This document shows positions 23,433 to 32,322 of a DNA stretch of 64,000 nucleotides, piece after piece. The notes beneath the pieces are model-generated. The model was not told the DNA's origin. It made no database searches and was given only the letters and a program-made list of their open reading frames with translations. The position numbers and the translations under genes are program-made. The stretch's first letter is position 1, and every line of letters begins with the position of its first letter. Source of the stretch: an uncultured Gemmiger sp. (GTDB lineage Bacteria; Bacillota; Clostridia; Oscillospirales; Ruminococcaceae); contig CALWNO010000004.1 in NCBI GenBank assembly GCA_944382785.1, positions 24,799 to 88,798 on the forward strand, written 5' to 3'.

Positions 23433-26099
23433 TCAGGTGGCAGGGGCCTGCCCCGCCACAAATTCCCGGATCTCCGCCTCCACGGCGGCCACTTCCTTCT
23501 CGAAGGCGGCGGCGGAGACACGCAGCCCCCCGTTGCCCAGAATGATGATCTGTTCGGTGCCGTCGGAGCTGACCACCCGCACCCGGTGCTTGCGGCCCAG
23601 CTCGTGGGTGGTCTTTTCGATATACATGTCGGCGGTCTCGGCTTCCCGGGTGTAGACCACATGAATGTTGTGGTATTTCTCCACGCTGCCGGTACCGCCC
23701 CGCACCCGGTAGGCGTCAAACACCACAATGACCTTGCACCGGCGGTAGCCCGCATAGTTGCACAGGATGTCCTGCAGGCGGCGGCGGGCAGCGTCCAGGT
23801 CCCCATCGGCCAGGCGGTGAAGCTCCGGCCAGCCGAAGATCACGTTGTAGCCGTCCACCAGCAGGTATTCCGGCCCGGCAGGCTGGGCAGCCGCAGGGAT
23901 GCGGGCATGGCCCATGGCACGGCGGGCGGCCAGGTCGGCGCTGCGCCGGGCGTTGGGAGTATTCTGGGTACGGCTGCGCACCGGGCCATAGGTGCGCTCA
24001 AAGATGGCCAGCAGCTCCTTGTCCTGGGCGAGGGTCCCCCGGTAGGCGTCCGCCCGGCGGCGGGCACTGCCGGAATTTTCGTCGCTCTCCCCGTCCTCCT
24101 CCTTGTCGGCGTCGGGGGCGTTGCGGCCCAGGCCGCTGGACACATGGGCCCGGGCAGGGACATCCTCCCACTTGACCAGAACCCCGGCCCCGTGGCTGCA
24201 AAAGACCGAATCCGCCGGGTTGTCGGTGTCGGCGTCGGCGTCATACCCGATGGCGGCGATGACCTCCTCCGGGTTGTGGCAGGGGGCGTAACCGTTGGGG
24301 GTGCAGATCAGACGCCCGGCGCCCCGGGTATACGCAGCCACCTCCCGGGCGTAGCCCCGCAGGGCCGCCACCGGGGCGGTACCGCAGAGCACCGCGGTGC
24401 CGTCGTCCTGCTGCTGGGGGGCGTCCATCTCCCCGCCCAGCCGCTGCAAATCGGTCATGGCCCGGCCTAGGCAGTCGGCAGGCAGTTCCAGCCGCACACT
24501 GTACCAGGGTTCCAGCAGCTGCACCCGCCCGGCCTTGGCGGCGGTGCGCAGGCCCTGGCGGACCGCCCGGTAGGTGGCCTGGCGGAAGTCCCCGCCCTCG
24601 GTGTGTTTCAGGTGGGCTTTGCCCGCCGTGAGGGTGATTTTCACATCTGTGAGGGGCGCTCCCGTGAGCACCCCTGGGTGGGTGCGCTCAGCCAGGTGGG
24701 TGAGCACCAGCCGCTGCCAGTTGCCGTCCAGGGTGTCCGGGCGGCAGGCGGCATCAAACTGCAGGCCGCTGCCCCGGGGGCCCGGTTCCAGCAGCAGATG
24801 CACCTCGGCATAATGGCGCAGGGGCTCATAGTGGCCCACCCCCTCCACCGGGGCGGTGAGGGTCTCCTTGTACAGGATGCCCCCTTCCCCGAAGGAGACC
24901 TCCAGCCCGAAGCGGCTTTGGAGTAGGCTTTGCAGCACTTCCAGCTGCACTTCCCCCATCAATTGCAGGTGGATCTCGCCCAAAGCGTCGTTCCACACCA
25001 CCCGCAGCATGGGGTCCTCGTCCTCCAGGGTGCGCAGGGCCTTGAGGACGGTGTGGGGGTCGGTGCCTTCGGGCAGCTCCACCTTATAGTTGAGCACCGG
25101 TTCCAGCACCGGCAGCTCGGCGTCCGGCTGGGCGCCCAGGCCCTGGCCGGGGTAAGTCACCGTCAGGCCGGTGACCGCCACCACGTCCCCCGGCTCCGCC
25201 TGGCTGATAAGGCGGTACTTGGCCCCGGAGTAGACCCGCAGCTGGTCCGCCTTCTCACAGAAAGGTTTGGCCGCATCCGGGCGGCTTGCCAGCATATCCT
25301 TCACTTTGAGCATCCCGCCGGTGACCTTGAGCCAGGTCAGGCGGGTGTTTTCGTCATTGGAGATCTTGAACACCCGGGCCCCGAACTCGTCCAGGGGTTC
25401 CCGCTGGCGGGTGAGGGTGCGGATGGCGTCCAGCAGCGGGTCGATGCCCTCCAGCCGCAGGGCCGCCCCGAAGAAGCAGGGAAAGACCTCCCGCCGGGCA
25501 ATGGCGGTGACGAGGTCGGCTGGTTCGGGGGTACCCCCGGCGAGGATCTCCTCCATCAGGGGTTCGCTGGCCATGGCCAGGGCCTCGTGGAAGGTGTTCT
25601 TATCCACATCGGGGCCGAAGTCCACGCAGCCGTCCCCGAACCGGCCCCGCAGTTCCCGCAGCCGCACCGCCCGGTCCGCCCCGGGCAGGTCCATTTTATT
25701 GATGAAAATCAGGGTGGGCACATGGTACCGGGCCAGCAGCCGCCACAAAGTCAGGGTGTGGGCCTGGACGCCGTCGGTGCCGGAGATGACCAGAATGGCA
25801 TAGTCCAGCACCTGCAAGGTGCGCTCCGCCTCGGCGGAAAAGTCCACGTGGCCGGGGGTGTCCAGCAGGGTCACCGAGGTCTCGGGGCCATGTTCGTCGG
25901 CGGGCAGCACAAAGGCCGCCTGCTTGGCAAAGATGGTGATGCCCCGGGCCCGTTCCAGGGCGTCGGTGTCCAGAAAAGCATCCCGGTGGTCCACCCGCCC
26001 CAGTTTGCGCAGCACCCCGGCCCGGAAGAGCAGCGCTTCGGACAGGGTGGTTTTGCCGCTGTCCACATGGGCCAGCACCCCGATGACCAGACGTTTCAT
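23433..26099 (-). CDS. TetM-like translational GTPase fused to Rae1/YacP-type NYN nuclease
   Basis: An 888-residue fusion. Residues 1 to about 660 are an EF-G/TetM-like translation GTPase: AHVDSGKTT (10-18), RGITI (52-56), DTPGH (80-84) and NKMD (134-137), followed by domains II-V (QLMGEVQLEVLQSLLQSRFG, RQATYRAVRQGLR). A charged linker at about 680-735 leads to an NYN domain at 744-888 that resembles Bacillus Rae1/YacP, with acidic residues Asp749 (LLVDGYN), Asp795 (VVFDAY), Asp824 (ETADMYIE) and Asp846 (SSDGTEQ). Rae1 cleaves mRNA in the ribosomal A site, and TetM binds the ribosome near the A site, so a ribosome-directed mRNA nuclease is inferred. Annotation as a tetracycline resistance protein is possible but unproven. 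The ATG at 26099 follows GGGGGA by five bases; the frame stays open upstream but runs across promoters. Confidence 0.88.
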   Translation of the reverse strand: MKRLVIGVLAHVDSGKTTLSEALLFRAGVLRKLGRVDHRDAFLDTDALERARGITIFAKQAAFVLPADEHGPETSVTLLDTPGHVDFSAEAERTLQVLDYAILVISGTDGVQAHTLTLWRLLARYHVPTLIFINKMDLPGADRAVRLRELRGRFGDGCVDFGPDVDKNTFHEALAMASEPLMEEILAGGTPEPADLVTAIARREVFPCFFGAALRLEGIDPLLDAIRTLTRQREPLDEFGARVFKISNDENTRLTWLKVTGGMLKVKDMLASRPDAAKPFCEKADQLRVYSGAKYRLISQAEPGDVVAVTGLTVTYPGQGLGAQPDAELPVLEPVLNYKVELPEGTDPHTVLKALRTLEDEDPMLRVVWNDALGEIHLQLMGEVQLEVLQSLLQSRFGLEVSFGEGGILYKETLTAPVEGVGHYEPLRHYAEVHLLLEPGPRGSGLQFDAACRPDTLDGNWQRLVLTHLAERTHPGVLTGAPLTDVKITLTAGKAHLKHTEGGDFRQATYRAVRQGLRTAAKAGRVQLLEPWYSVRLELPADCLGRAMTDLQRLGGEMDAPQQQDDGTAVLCGTAPVAALRGYAREVAAYTRGAGRLICTPNGYAPCHNPEEVIAAIGYDADADTDNPADSVFCSHGAGVLVKWEDVPARAHVSSGLGRNAPDADKEEDGESDENSGSARRRADAYRGTLAQDKELLAIFERTYGPVRSRTQNTPNARRSADLAARRAMGHARIPAAAQPAGPEYLLVDGYNVIFGWPELHRLADGDLDAARRRLQDILCNYAGYRRCKVIVVFDAYRVRGGTGSVEKYHNIHVVYTREAETADMYIEKTTHELGRKHRVRVVSSDGTEQIIILGNGGLRVSAAAFEKEVAAVEAEIREFVAGQAPAT

Positions 26100-26141
26100 A
26101 CAGTCCCCCACAGTTACAAAATTCCACAGTTTCTCCCTATT

Positions 26142-26169
26142 ATTATACCGTTTTGGGGCGGGTTGTCCA
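26142..26169 (-). promoter_or_regulatory. Proximal promoter of the GTPase-nuclease gene
   Basis: A TGGACA -35 box (26164-26169) and a perfect TATAAT -10 box (26142-26147) are separated by 16 bases. The start codon lies about 43 bases downstream of the -10 box. Confidence 0.7.
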
Positions 26170-26192
26170 CCCTGAAGCAGTCGGCAGCAACC

Positions 26193-26234
26193 AGAAATGG
26201 CCGTTCCCCGCCGGAGCGGGAAGCGGCCATTTCT
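26193..26234 (-). promoter_or_regulatory. Long leader hairpin between two promoters
   Basis: AGAAATGGCCG (26193-26203) pairs perfectly with CGGCCATTTCT (26224-26234), and the interior TTCCCGC/GCGGGAA extends the stem with one bulge. It lies about 180 bases downstream of the distal promoter and just upstream of the proximal one. It could terminate or attenuate distal transcripts; the T-run is weak. Confidence 0.5.
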
Positions 26235-26411
26235 TTGGTGAGAAAAAGAGAATGTCAGGAAAATACGCTCTGCCCGGTCCTGCCCGGCAAGGGGACGGAA
26301 ACCGCGGCTGCGGGGGCCTGCCGGACCTTTGCCGAATTTCCGGGGCAGGCATCCGGGGAACGGCGAGGTTGCATTTTTTGCGATGTTTGCACTTTTTGCT
26401 CTTTCCCCTAG

Positions 26412-26440
26412 ATTATAGCCATTGTTTTCCCCGTTTGCAA
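26412..26440 (-). promoter_or_regulatory. Distal promoter upstream of the GTPase-nuclease gene
   Basis: TTGCAA (26435-26440) and a perfect TATAAT (26412-26417) are separated by 17 bases on the minus strand. It would give a leader of about 300 bases or a short separate RNA ending at the hairpin at 26193-26234. Confidence 0.65.
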
Positions 26441-26452
26441 GGGCGTCCGGCA

Positions 26453-26487
26453 CAAAAAATGCCCCGCGGCAGAGGCCACGGGGCTGT
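26453..26487 (-). terminator. Terminator of the nine-gene glycan operon
   Basis: On the minus strand GCCCCGTGGC pairs with GCCGCGGGGC around a four-base loop and is followed by TTTTTT (26453-26458). Confidence 0.88.
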
Positions 26488-26510
26488 TTGGGCAGGTTTG
26501 CTTTGGGGAA

Positions 26511-29117
26511 TCACCCGGTCACGGTCAGGTCGGTGCGCAGCAGGATGTGCTCGGCGTTGTCCCCCAGCTGAATCTCAAAGTCGCCGGGTTCCACCCGCCA
26601 GACGTAGTCCGGACCCAGGGTGCGCAGGGCCCGGGGGCCCACTTCCAGGGTGAGGGTGCGGCTTTCCCCGGGGGCCAGGTCCACCCGGGTGAAGGCGGCC
26701 AGCAGCCGTTCCGGCTTGACCACCGAGCTGAAATAGTCCCGCACATACACCTGGGGCACCGCCACGCCGGGACGGGCGCCGGTGTTGGTCACGGTGAAGG
26801 TCACCCGGGCGTTGTCCCCGGGGGCGATTTCCTTGCGTTCCAGTTGCAGGCCAGAGTAAGCGAAGGTGGTGTAGGCCAGCCCGTAGCCGAAGGGATACAG
26901 GGGCAGCCAGTCCATCTCCACATACTTCTTGCCGCCGCCGGGGCGCCGGCTGTAATGGCAGGGCACCTGCCCCACGCTGCGGGGGAAGGTGATGGGCAGA
27001 CGGCCGCAGGGTTCCGCCTGGCCGAAGAGCACCTCCGCCACCGCCGTGCCTCCCTGCTCCCCGGGGAACCAGGCTTCCAGGATGGCGGCCAGGTGGTCGT
27101 TCTCCCACACGGCGCTCACCGGGCGGCCGCTCTGGAGCAGCAGCACCACCGGGGTGCCGGTCTCATACACCGCCTTGACCAGGTCCAGCTGGCGGCCGGG
27201 CAGGTCCAGGGAGGTGCGGTCGAAGTTTTCGCCGCTGGTCTCCTCGTTGTCCCCCAGGCAGAGCACCGCCACGTCCGCCTGCCGGGCGGCGGCCACGGCG
27301 GCGGGGATGTTCTCCCGCAGGGCACTGTACCCGAAGATGACCCGGGCACCCCGGCCGTCGTTGACAAACTCGATGTGCACTTTGTACCGGCGCCCCGCCT
27401 CAAAGGTGAAGTTCAGGGCCTGGTCGGCGCTCTTGTCCGGACCCCAGCCGTCGATGAGCAGGGTATCGTCCACGTACAGCCGCATACTGTCCTGGGTGCT
27501 CAGGCCGATGGCCCCTTCGATGGTCTCGGGCATGCAGACCCAGCCGTCCCAGGCCACGCTGAAGCCGTTGGCGTCCAGCCCGGAATGGGGCAGGGCGAAG
27601 ATCCAGTTGAAGTTGACGGTGGGGTCGGTGCGCACCATGACCGGCTCGCCCTGGGGCCGGGTGCCGTTGTAGTACCGGCCGGTCAGACCGCCGGGGTTGC
27701 CCGCCTCGTCCCGGAGCATGGCGGGGTCAAAGGGCTGCAGGGGCTGCTTGAGGAAGTTGCAGCCCCGCTCGTACACCACCCGGGTGTGCGGGCCGGCGGC
27801 GGCCCGGATACCTTCCAGCACCGTGACGGCGCCGGTGCGGCCCCGCGCCTCGGAGTAATCCCCCAACGCGGGGGTATCGGCTCCCGGCCCGATGACCGCG
27901 ATGGTGCCCAGGTCGGGTTTCAGGGGCAGGACGCCGTCGTTTTTCAGCAGCACCACCGATTCCCGGGCAATGCGTTTGGCCAGGTCCAGGTGTTCGGGGC
28001 AGCGCAGCACCTTGGGGGCCAGGGTCTCGTCGGTGTAGGGGTGCTCGAACAGGCCCAGCCGGAACTTGACGCTCAAAATCCGGCGGCAGCAGGTATCCAG
28101 GATGGCCGGGTCCAGCTTGCCCTGGGTGATCAGGTTCTCGATGCCGTCCTGCCACACATCGTGGGGGAAGTCGTAGAGCTGCAGGTCCACCCCCGCTTCC
28201 AGCCCCAGGCGGATGGCTTCCTCCGGGGTGGGGGCGATGAAGTGCCAGTCATACAGGCGGGAAACGGCGGTCAGGTCGGTGCGCACATAGCCGGACATCC
28301 CGAACTGGCCCCGCAGCACGTCGGTGAGCAGCTCATGGTCCATGGAAACGGGGATGCTGTCGATGGAATTGTAGCTGCACATGGCGTTGGTGGCCCCGCC
28401 GTCCGCATAGGCGGCCTCAAACACCGGCAGGCAGTCGCTGAACACATCGTGGCGGCCCATGGTGCAGGGGGCGCAGTTCAGCCCGCCCACCGGGTTGCCG
28501 TAGCCCACATAGTGCTTGGGTTCGGCGGCCACGGCGTCGGGGGCGGACAGGTCGCTGCCCTGCTGGCCCCGGACCATTTCCCGGGCAAACTGGGCACACA
28601 GGTGGGTGTCCTCGCCGTAGGATTCCTCCCCCCGGCCGTAGCGGGGGTCCCGGATCAGGTCCATCACCGGGCCGTAGACCTCATGGATGCCGCTGGCCCG
28701 GGATTCGGCGGCGATGGCATGGCCCATCTCCCGCCCCAGGTCGGGGTCGAAGGTGGCGGCCAGGCCGATCTGCTGGGGGAAGCTGGTGGCCCCGCCGGTC
28801 ATCAGGCCGTGGAGGGCTTCCTCGCTGAAGATAAAGGGGATGCCCAGGCGGGTCTTTTCCACCGCATAGCGCTGGACCTGGTTGGCCTGGGCGGCGCTCA
28901 TGCCCCGCAGCTGCACGCTGCCCGCGCTGTTGCCGGCGAGCAGGGCGTCCAGCCGGTCCATATCCAGCCGGGTGACCCGGCCATTTTCATCCTGGGTGGT
29001 GAAATCCCCGGAGAAATACTGGTCGGTCTGCAGGATCTTTTCCCGCAGGGTCATACGGGCCAGCAGATCGTCCACCCGCTGTTCCACCGGCAGGGTGGGG
29101 TCTTGGTAAGGAAACAT
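26511..29117 (-). CDS. GH3 glycosidase with PA14 domain
   Basis: An 868-residue cytoplasmic GH3 enzyme (beta-glucosidase, xylosidase or N-acetylhexosaminidase class). The N-terminal barrel has RLGIPFIFSEEALHG (90-104) and KHYVGYG (201-207); the nucleophile is predicted as Asp281 in GYVRTDLTAV, where most relatives read SDW. The alpha/beta sandwich domain begins with VVLLKNDGVLPL and is interrupted by a PA14 insert (GLTGRYYNGTRP to ARVIFGYS), a feature of beta-glucosidases that bind longer substrates. A C-terminal Fn3-like domain (LAAFTRVDLAPGESRTL) closes the protein. It is the last gene of the glycan operon. Exact substrate is not clear from sequence. Confidence 0.93.
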   Translation of the reverse strand: MFPYQDPTLPVEQRVDDLLARMTLREKILQTDQYFSGDFTTQDENGRVTRLDMDRLDALLAGNSAGSVQLRGMSAAQANQVQRYAVEKTRLGIPFIFSEEALHGLMTGGATSFPQQIGLAATFDPDLGREMGHAIAAESRASGIHEVYGPVMDLIRDPRYGRGEESYGEDTHLCAQFAREMVRGQQGSDLSAPDAVAAEPKHYVGYGNPVGGLNCAPCTMGRHDVFSDCLPVFEAAYADGGATNAMCSYNSIDSIPVSMDHELLTDVLRGQFGMSGYVRTDLTAVSRLYDWHFIAPTPEEAIRLGLEAGVDLQLYDFPHDVWQDGIENLITQGKLDPAILDTCCRRILSVKFRLGLFEHPYTDETLAPKVLRCPEHLDLAKRIARESVVLLKNDGVLPLKPDLGTIAVIGPGADTPALGDYSEARGRTGAVTVLEGIRAAAGPHTRVVYERGCNFLKQPLQPFDPAMLRDEAGNPGGLTGRYYNGTRPQGEPVMVRTDPTVNFNWIFALPHSGLDANGFSVAWDGWVCMPETIEGAIGLSTQDSMRLYVDDTLLIDGWGPDKSADQALNFTFEAGRRYKVHIEFVNDGRGARVIFGYSALRENIPAAVAAARQADVAVLCLGDNEETSGENFDRTSLDLPGRQLDLVKAVYETGTPVVLLLQSGRPVSAVWENDHLAAILEAWFPGEQGGTAVAEVLFGQAEPCGRLPITFPRSVGQVPCHYSRRPGGGKKYVEMDWLPLYPFGYGLAYTTFAYSGLQLERKEIAPGDNARVTFTVTNTGARPGVAVPQVYVRDYFSSVVKPERLLAAFTRVDLAPGESRTLTLEVGPRALRTLGPDYVWRVEPGDFEIQLGDNAEHILLRTDLTVTG

Positions 29118-29141
29118 GGGAAAGCCTCCTGTAAAAAAGTG

Positions 29142-30422
29142 TCAGGAACGGATATCGGGAAGGTTGCGGCCGTTGACGGCCAGGTTGACAAAGCCGCCCG
29201 CTGCGGCCATGGCAAAGAGCAGGGGGATGCTGCCCGCCCCCAGGAACTGTTCCAGGTGGGGCTGCAGGGCGGTGCCCACCGCCGCGGCCCCGCAGGCCGC
29301 GATGCTGGACATGGCCGAGGTCACCCCGATGTAGGCGGTCTTGCCGCTGGGCGGGCTGGACGCAAACTGCAGGTTCATGCTGGCGATGGACGCCCCGCCG
29401 GAACAGGCAGCGGTGCCCACCATGAGCAGAGGGGCGGTGAAGGGGGCCCAGGCAGGGCGGATGAAGGCCCAGCCCAGGGTACAGCACAGGCTGAACAGGG
29501 CGGTGAGCAGGATCACCCGGCGCCAGCCGGCGGAGTCCCCGCAGCGGCCCCAGAACCAGCTGCCCGCCATGCCCAGTACCGCCGACACCACCCCCACCGA
29601 GGTGATGAAGGTGTGGCTGAGGCCCAGCACCCGCAGCTGGTACACCGAGAGGAAGGGGGTGGCCAGGCCACCGGCCAGCCCGCCGAGCACCGAGTAGAGC
29701 AGCAGCGGGCGGAAGGCCGGGTCCCGGGCAGGGCGCAGGATATCGGCGGGGCGCATGCGGCTGACAAAGGCCACGGGGTTTTCGTGCACCAGGGCCAGCA
29801 GGACGGCATCCGCCAGGGCCAGGGCCAGGCACACCACGCCGATGACCAGGAAGCCAGTGTAGGGTTTGCCGGCGGCGGTGAAGTGGTCCAGCTGGCGGCC
29901 CAGCAGCAGGGTGGCCGCACTGTTCACACAGGCGGCCACGATGTCCTTGCGGGCAAAGAACTGCCCGCGGGCTCCCTCCGGTGCCAGGCCCAGGGTCATG
30001 TGCTGGAGCCCCGGGGTGACCAGACCGGCGGAAAAGAAGGAGACGGTATACAGCACCAGCACCACCACCCGGGCGTGGGCGGCCCCGGACACTGCCAGGG
30101 GCACCATGAGCACCACAGCCAGAGAGAGCCGGTAAACCACACACATGAGCCAGATGGCCAGTTTGCGGTGGTGGATGCGCTCAAATACAAAGGGGGACAG
30201 AAACTGCAGCACACAGCCCAGCTGGGGGATCATGGCCACCAGGGCGCAGAAGGAGATGGACGCGCCCAGGTAGCTGAGATACCCGGCCAGGAAGTTGCCG
30301 GTGCCGATGGAGTAGATGACGGCGGCCACGGCGCCTTCCGCCACCAGGCAGCGGCGGCCGGACCGCAGTTGTGTTTCGGTAGGGGGCTGCACAGGGAAAA
30401 ACAGTTGTGTGAACAGGCCCAT
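29142..30422 (-). CDS. MFS transporter in glycan operon
   Basis: A 426-residue protein with about twelve membrane helices of the major facilitator superfamily. The start at 30422 is chosen because GGAGG lies eight bases ahead; an upstream in-frame ATG at 30482 would overlap the GH20 gene. A loop between helices 2 and 3 reads FERIHHRKLAIW, a variant of the MFS motif A region, and a matching loop occurs in the second half (WGRCGDSAGWRRV). It sits between GH20 and GH3 genes, so it may move a mono- or disaccharide product, in or out. Family-level substrate cannot be stated. Confidence 0.85.
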   Translation of the reverse strand: MGLFTQLFFPVQPPTETQLRSGRRCLVAEGAVAAVIYSIGTGNFLAGYLSYLGASISFCALVAMIPQLGCVLQFLSPFVFERIHHRKLAIWLMCVVYRLSLAVVLMVPLAVSGAAHARVVVLVLYTVSFFSAGLVTPGLQHMTLGLAPEGARGQFFARKDIVAACVNSAATLLLGRQLDHFTAAGKPYTGFLVIGVVCLALALADAVLLALVHENPVAFVSRMRPADILRPARDPAFRPLLLYSVLGGLAGGLATPFLSVYQLRVLGLSHTFITSVGVVSAVLGMAGSWFWGRCGDSAGWRRVILLTALFSLCCTLGWAFIRPAWAPFTAPLLMVGTAACSGGASIASMNLQFASSPPSGKTAYIGVTSAMSSIAACGAAAVGTALQPHLEQFLGAGSIPLLFAMAAAGGFVNLAVNGRNLPDIRS

Positions 30423-30441
30423 AGGATCTGCCTCCCGGCGC

Positions 30442-32271
30442 TTACACCTTTGTGTACTGGCGGTGCCGCAGCAGGTCGGCATAGCCGGTGATCAGCCGGG
30501 TCAGGTTGGCAAGACCGCTTTCCTTGCTGACCTGCCGCCACTGGGTCAGGTACAGGGCGTACCAGTGTTCCAGCCGTGCGGCCAGGTCGGGGTTTTGCTG
30601 CCGGGGACCTGCCAGCCAGGCGCCGATCTCGTTCCAGAGGGTCACGCTCTCGGCGGTGACACAGGTGACGGAGACGATCTCTTTCTGCCCGGCAGGCAGG
30701 GTGGCGGCGCAGGCCAGCACCCGGTCCCGGGCGGCGGCCACGGCGTCGTTGGCTTCGGGGACTTTGGTCAGGTCCAGCTCGGCCAGCAGCTCGGCGCGGC
30801 GGGCATCGTCCCCTTCGATCCAGTTCACCGCATGCTGCCAGTCGAAGATCTCGTGGTCGGACAGGTCGGTGAGGGCGTCCATGAGCTGGCCGGAGGTATC
30901 CCCGTAGGCGATGCGGGAGATGGCCTCGTTCAGTTCGGCCATCTCCACCGGGGCGGCGTTCCAGCCGAAGGCGGCGCCGTACAGGATGCCGGGGATGGTC
31001 AGGCGGGGGTCGTTGATGTGGGCATAGTCCCCCCAGTCGGTGTTCAGAAGTCCCACCGCCCCGTACTTGTGGGCGTGGTGGCACATAGCCCGGATGTTGG
31101 AGTAGGCGTTGCGGTACAGCGGGACCCACCGGTTCCAGCCGCAGACCCCCGGGCAGGCATACTGGGTGATCCCGCTGGCGGCGATGTCCCGGATCTCATT
31201 TTCCCGCTGGTTGGGCAGATACCCCCAGTTCAGGCAGATGGTCTCCTTGGGCAGTTCGGCGCAGCTCTGGGGGAAGCGCCACATGATGTCCCCCCAGAAC
31301 ATGGGGATACACCCCTGGGACACCAGGTACTCGCACAGGGCCTTGACGTGGCGGACATAGAGGGTCTTTTCCCCCAGCTCGTCGGCCAGGGCCTTGCTGC
31401 GGCCCTTGCCCAGGTCGAAGGTCTCGTCGGCGCAGATGTTGAACTTGTTGGACCGGAACAGGGGCCGGTACTCGTCGATGAGTGTTTTCACGAACCCCAC
31501 CACGTCGGGGTTGGAGACGTTCAGGGTGTGGTGGTTGCCGGCGTAGGTGTAGGAGAAGGGGATCTTCTCCGAATCCGGCAGCTCGCACAGGTCGCAGCAG
31601 GTCTTGGTGGAGAGGATCTTGTACATGTGGCCGAAGCTGGACAGGGAGGGCACCAGCTCGATATGCCTCGCGGCGCAGTAGGCGTCCAGTTCCAGGATCT
31701 CGTCGGCGGTGAGGGGGGTGTCGTCCCGCCAGGCCTCGGACAGGTCCCGGAAGAGATAGGTGTGTTCAATGTACAGCTGCCACTGGTTGATCTTGTAGCG
31801 GCAGAGCAGGTCGGCCACCCGCTTGAGGTAGCTGAGTTTGGGCACCCGGCCCCGGGAGCAGTCCTGGTAATACCCGCGGTTGGGCAGGTCGGGCCAGTCC
31901 TCCACCATCAGGCAGGGCAGCAGGGCGCCGTGGGTCTCGGCGTACTGGATCAGGGTCTGCACCCCGTTGCACAGGGCTTCGTCCCCCCCGGCAGCCAGGG
32001 TGATGCCCCCGGACTCCACCAGCAGCACATAGCGGGCGGCCGGGTGGGCGGTGTCGATGGTCAGGGTGATATCCCCCGGTGCAGCTGCTCCCCGGTACAA
32101 AGCCGGGGTGATCCCGGCGTGATCCCGCAGGGCGGCTTGCAGCATCTGGGCGTAGAGCAGGGCCCCCGGCGGGGTGCCGGGGCCCAGCACCACCCGGGTG
32201 TGGGGGGTAAGGGCAAAGGTGCCGGGGCGGTGGGCTGCCCGCTTGGGCTGGGGCAAAAATTCCATAGCCAT
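30442..32271 (-). CDS. Beta-N-acetylhexosaminidase, GH20
   Basis: A 609-residue cytoplasmic GH20 enzyme. An N-terminal GH20b-type alpha/beta domain (about 1-120) ends at CLMVEDWPDLPNRGYYQDCS, where the catalytic barrel begins. The catalytic pair is Asp282-Glu283 in FNICADETFDLGKG; substrate-assisted hydrolysis removes terminal beta-GlcNAc or GalNAc. The C-terminal 130 residues are helical and less typical. GAGGAA lies seven bases before the ATG. In the operon it follows GH38 and GH130, fitting removal of GlcNAc during N-glycan breakdown. Confidence 0.9.
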   Translation of the reverse strand: MAMEFLPQPKRAAHRPGTFALTPHTRVVLGPGTPPGALLYAQMLQAALRDHAGITPALYRGAAAPGDITLTIDTAHPAARYVLLVESGGITLAAGGDEALCNGVQTLIQYAETHGALLPCLMVEDWPDLPNRGYYQDCSRGRVPKLSYLKRVADLLCRYKINQWQLYIEHTYLFRDLSEAWRDDTPLTADEILELDAYCAARHIELVPSLSSFGHMYKILSTKTCCDLCELPDSEKIPFSYTYAGNHHTLNVSNPDVVGFVKTLIDEYRPLFRSNKFNICADETFDLGKGRSKALADELGEKTLYVRHVKALCEYLVSQGCIPMFWGDIMWRFPQSCAELPKETICLNWGYLPNQRENEIRDIAASGITQYACPGVCGWNRWVPLYRNAYSNIRAMCHHAHKYGAVGLLNTDWGDYAHINDPRLTIPGILYGAAFGWNAAPVEMAELNEAISRIAYGDTSGQLMDALTDLSDHEIFDWQHAVNWIEGDDARRAELLAELDLTKVPEANDAVAAARDRVLACAATLPAGQKEIVSVTCVTAESVTLWNEIGAWLAGPRQQNPDLAARLEHWYALYLTQWRQVSKESGLANLTRLITGYADLLRHRQYTKV

Positions 32272-32322
32272 AGGAAACTTCCTCGCGGCCGGTCAGGGCC
32301 AGTGTGGGGCGTGGAGCGCATC

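Larger units (their letters stand above)
26100..26510. other. Intergenic region with two promoters and a long hairpin
   Basis: No gene is assigned in these 411 bases. Reading on the minus strand they hold the GH3 operon terminator (26453-26487), a distal promoter (26412-26440), a long hairpin (26193-26234) and a proximal promoter (26142-26169) before the GTPase-nuclease gene. The frame of that gene is open across the region, but the promoters argue against translation. Confidence 0.6.

Noticed and set aside
23433-26099. Calling the GTPase-nuclease a tetracycline resistance gene
   Set aside because: The GTPase is TetM-like, but the NYN fusion and lack of clear resistance-determining evidence make a drug-resistance claim unsafe from sequence alone.
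26100-26453. N-terminal extension of the GTPase-nuclease by 118 residues
   Set aside because: The frame is open, but the extension crosses two promoters and a hairpin, and the GTPase fold begins immediately at the ATG at 26099 with a suitable ribosome binding site.
26547-30491. A 1314-codon open frame on the plus strand
   Set aside because: Antisense to the GH3 and MFS genes; no start signal and low-complexity shadow composition.
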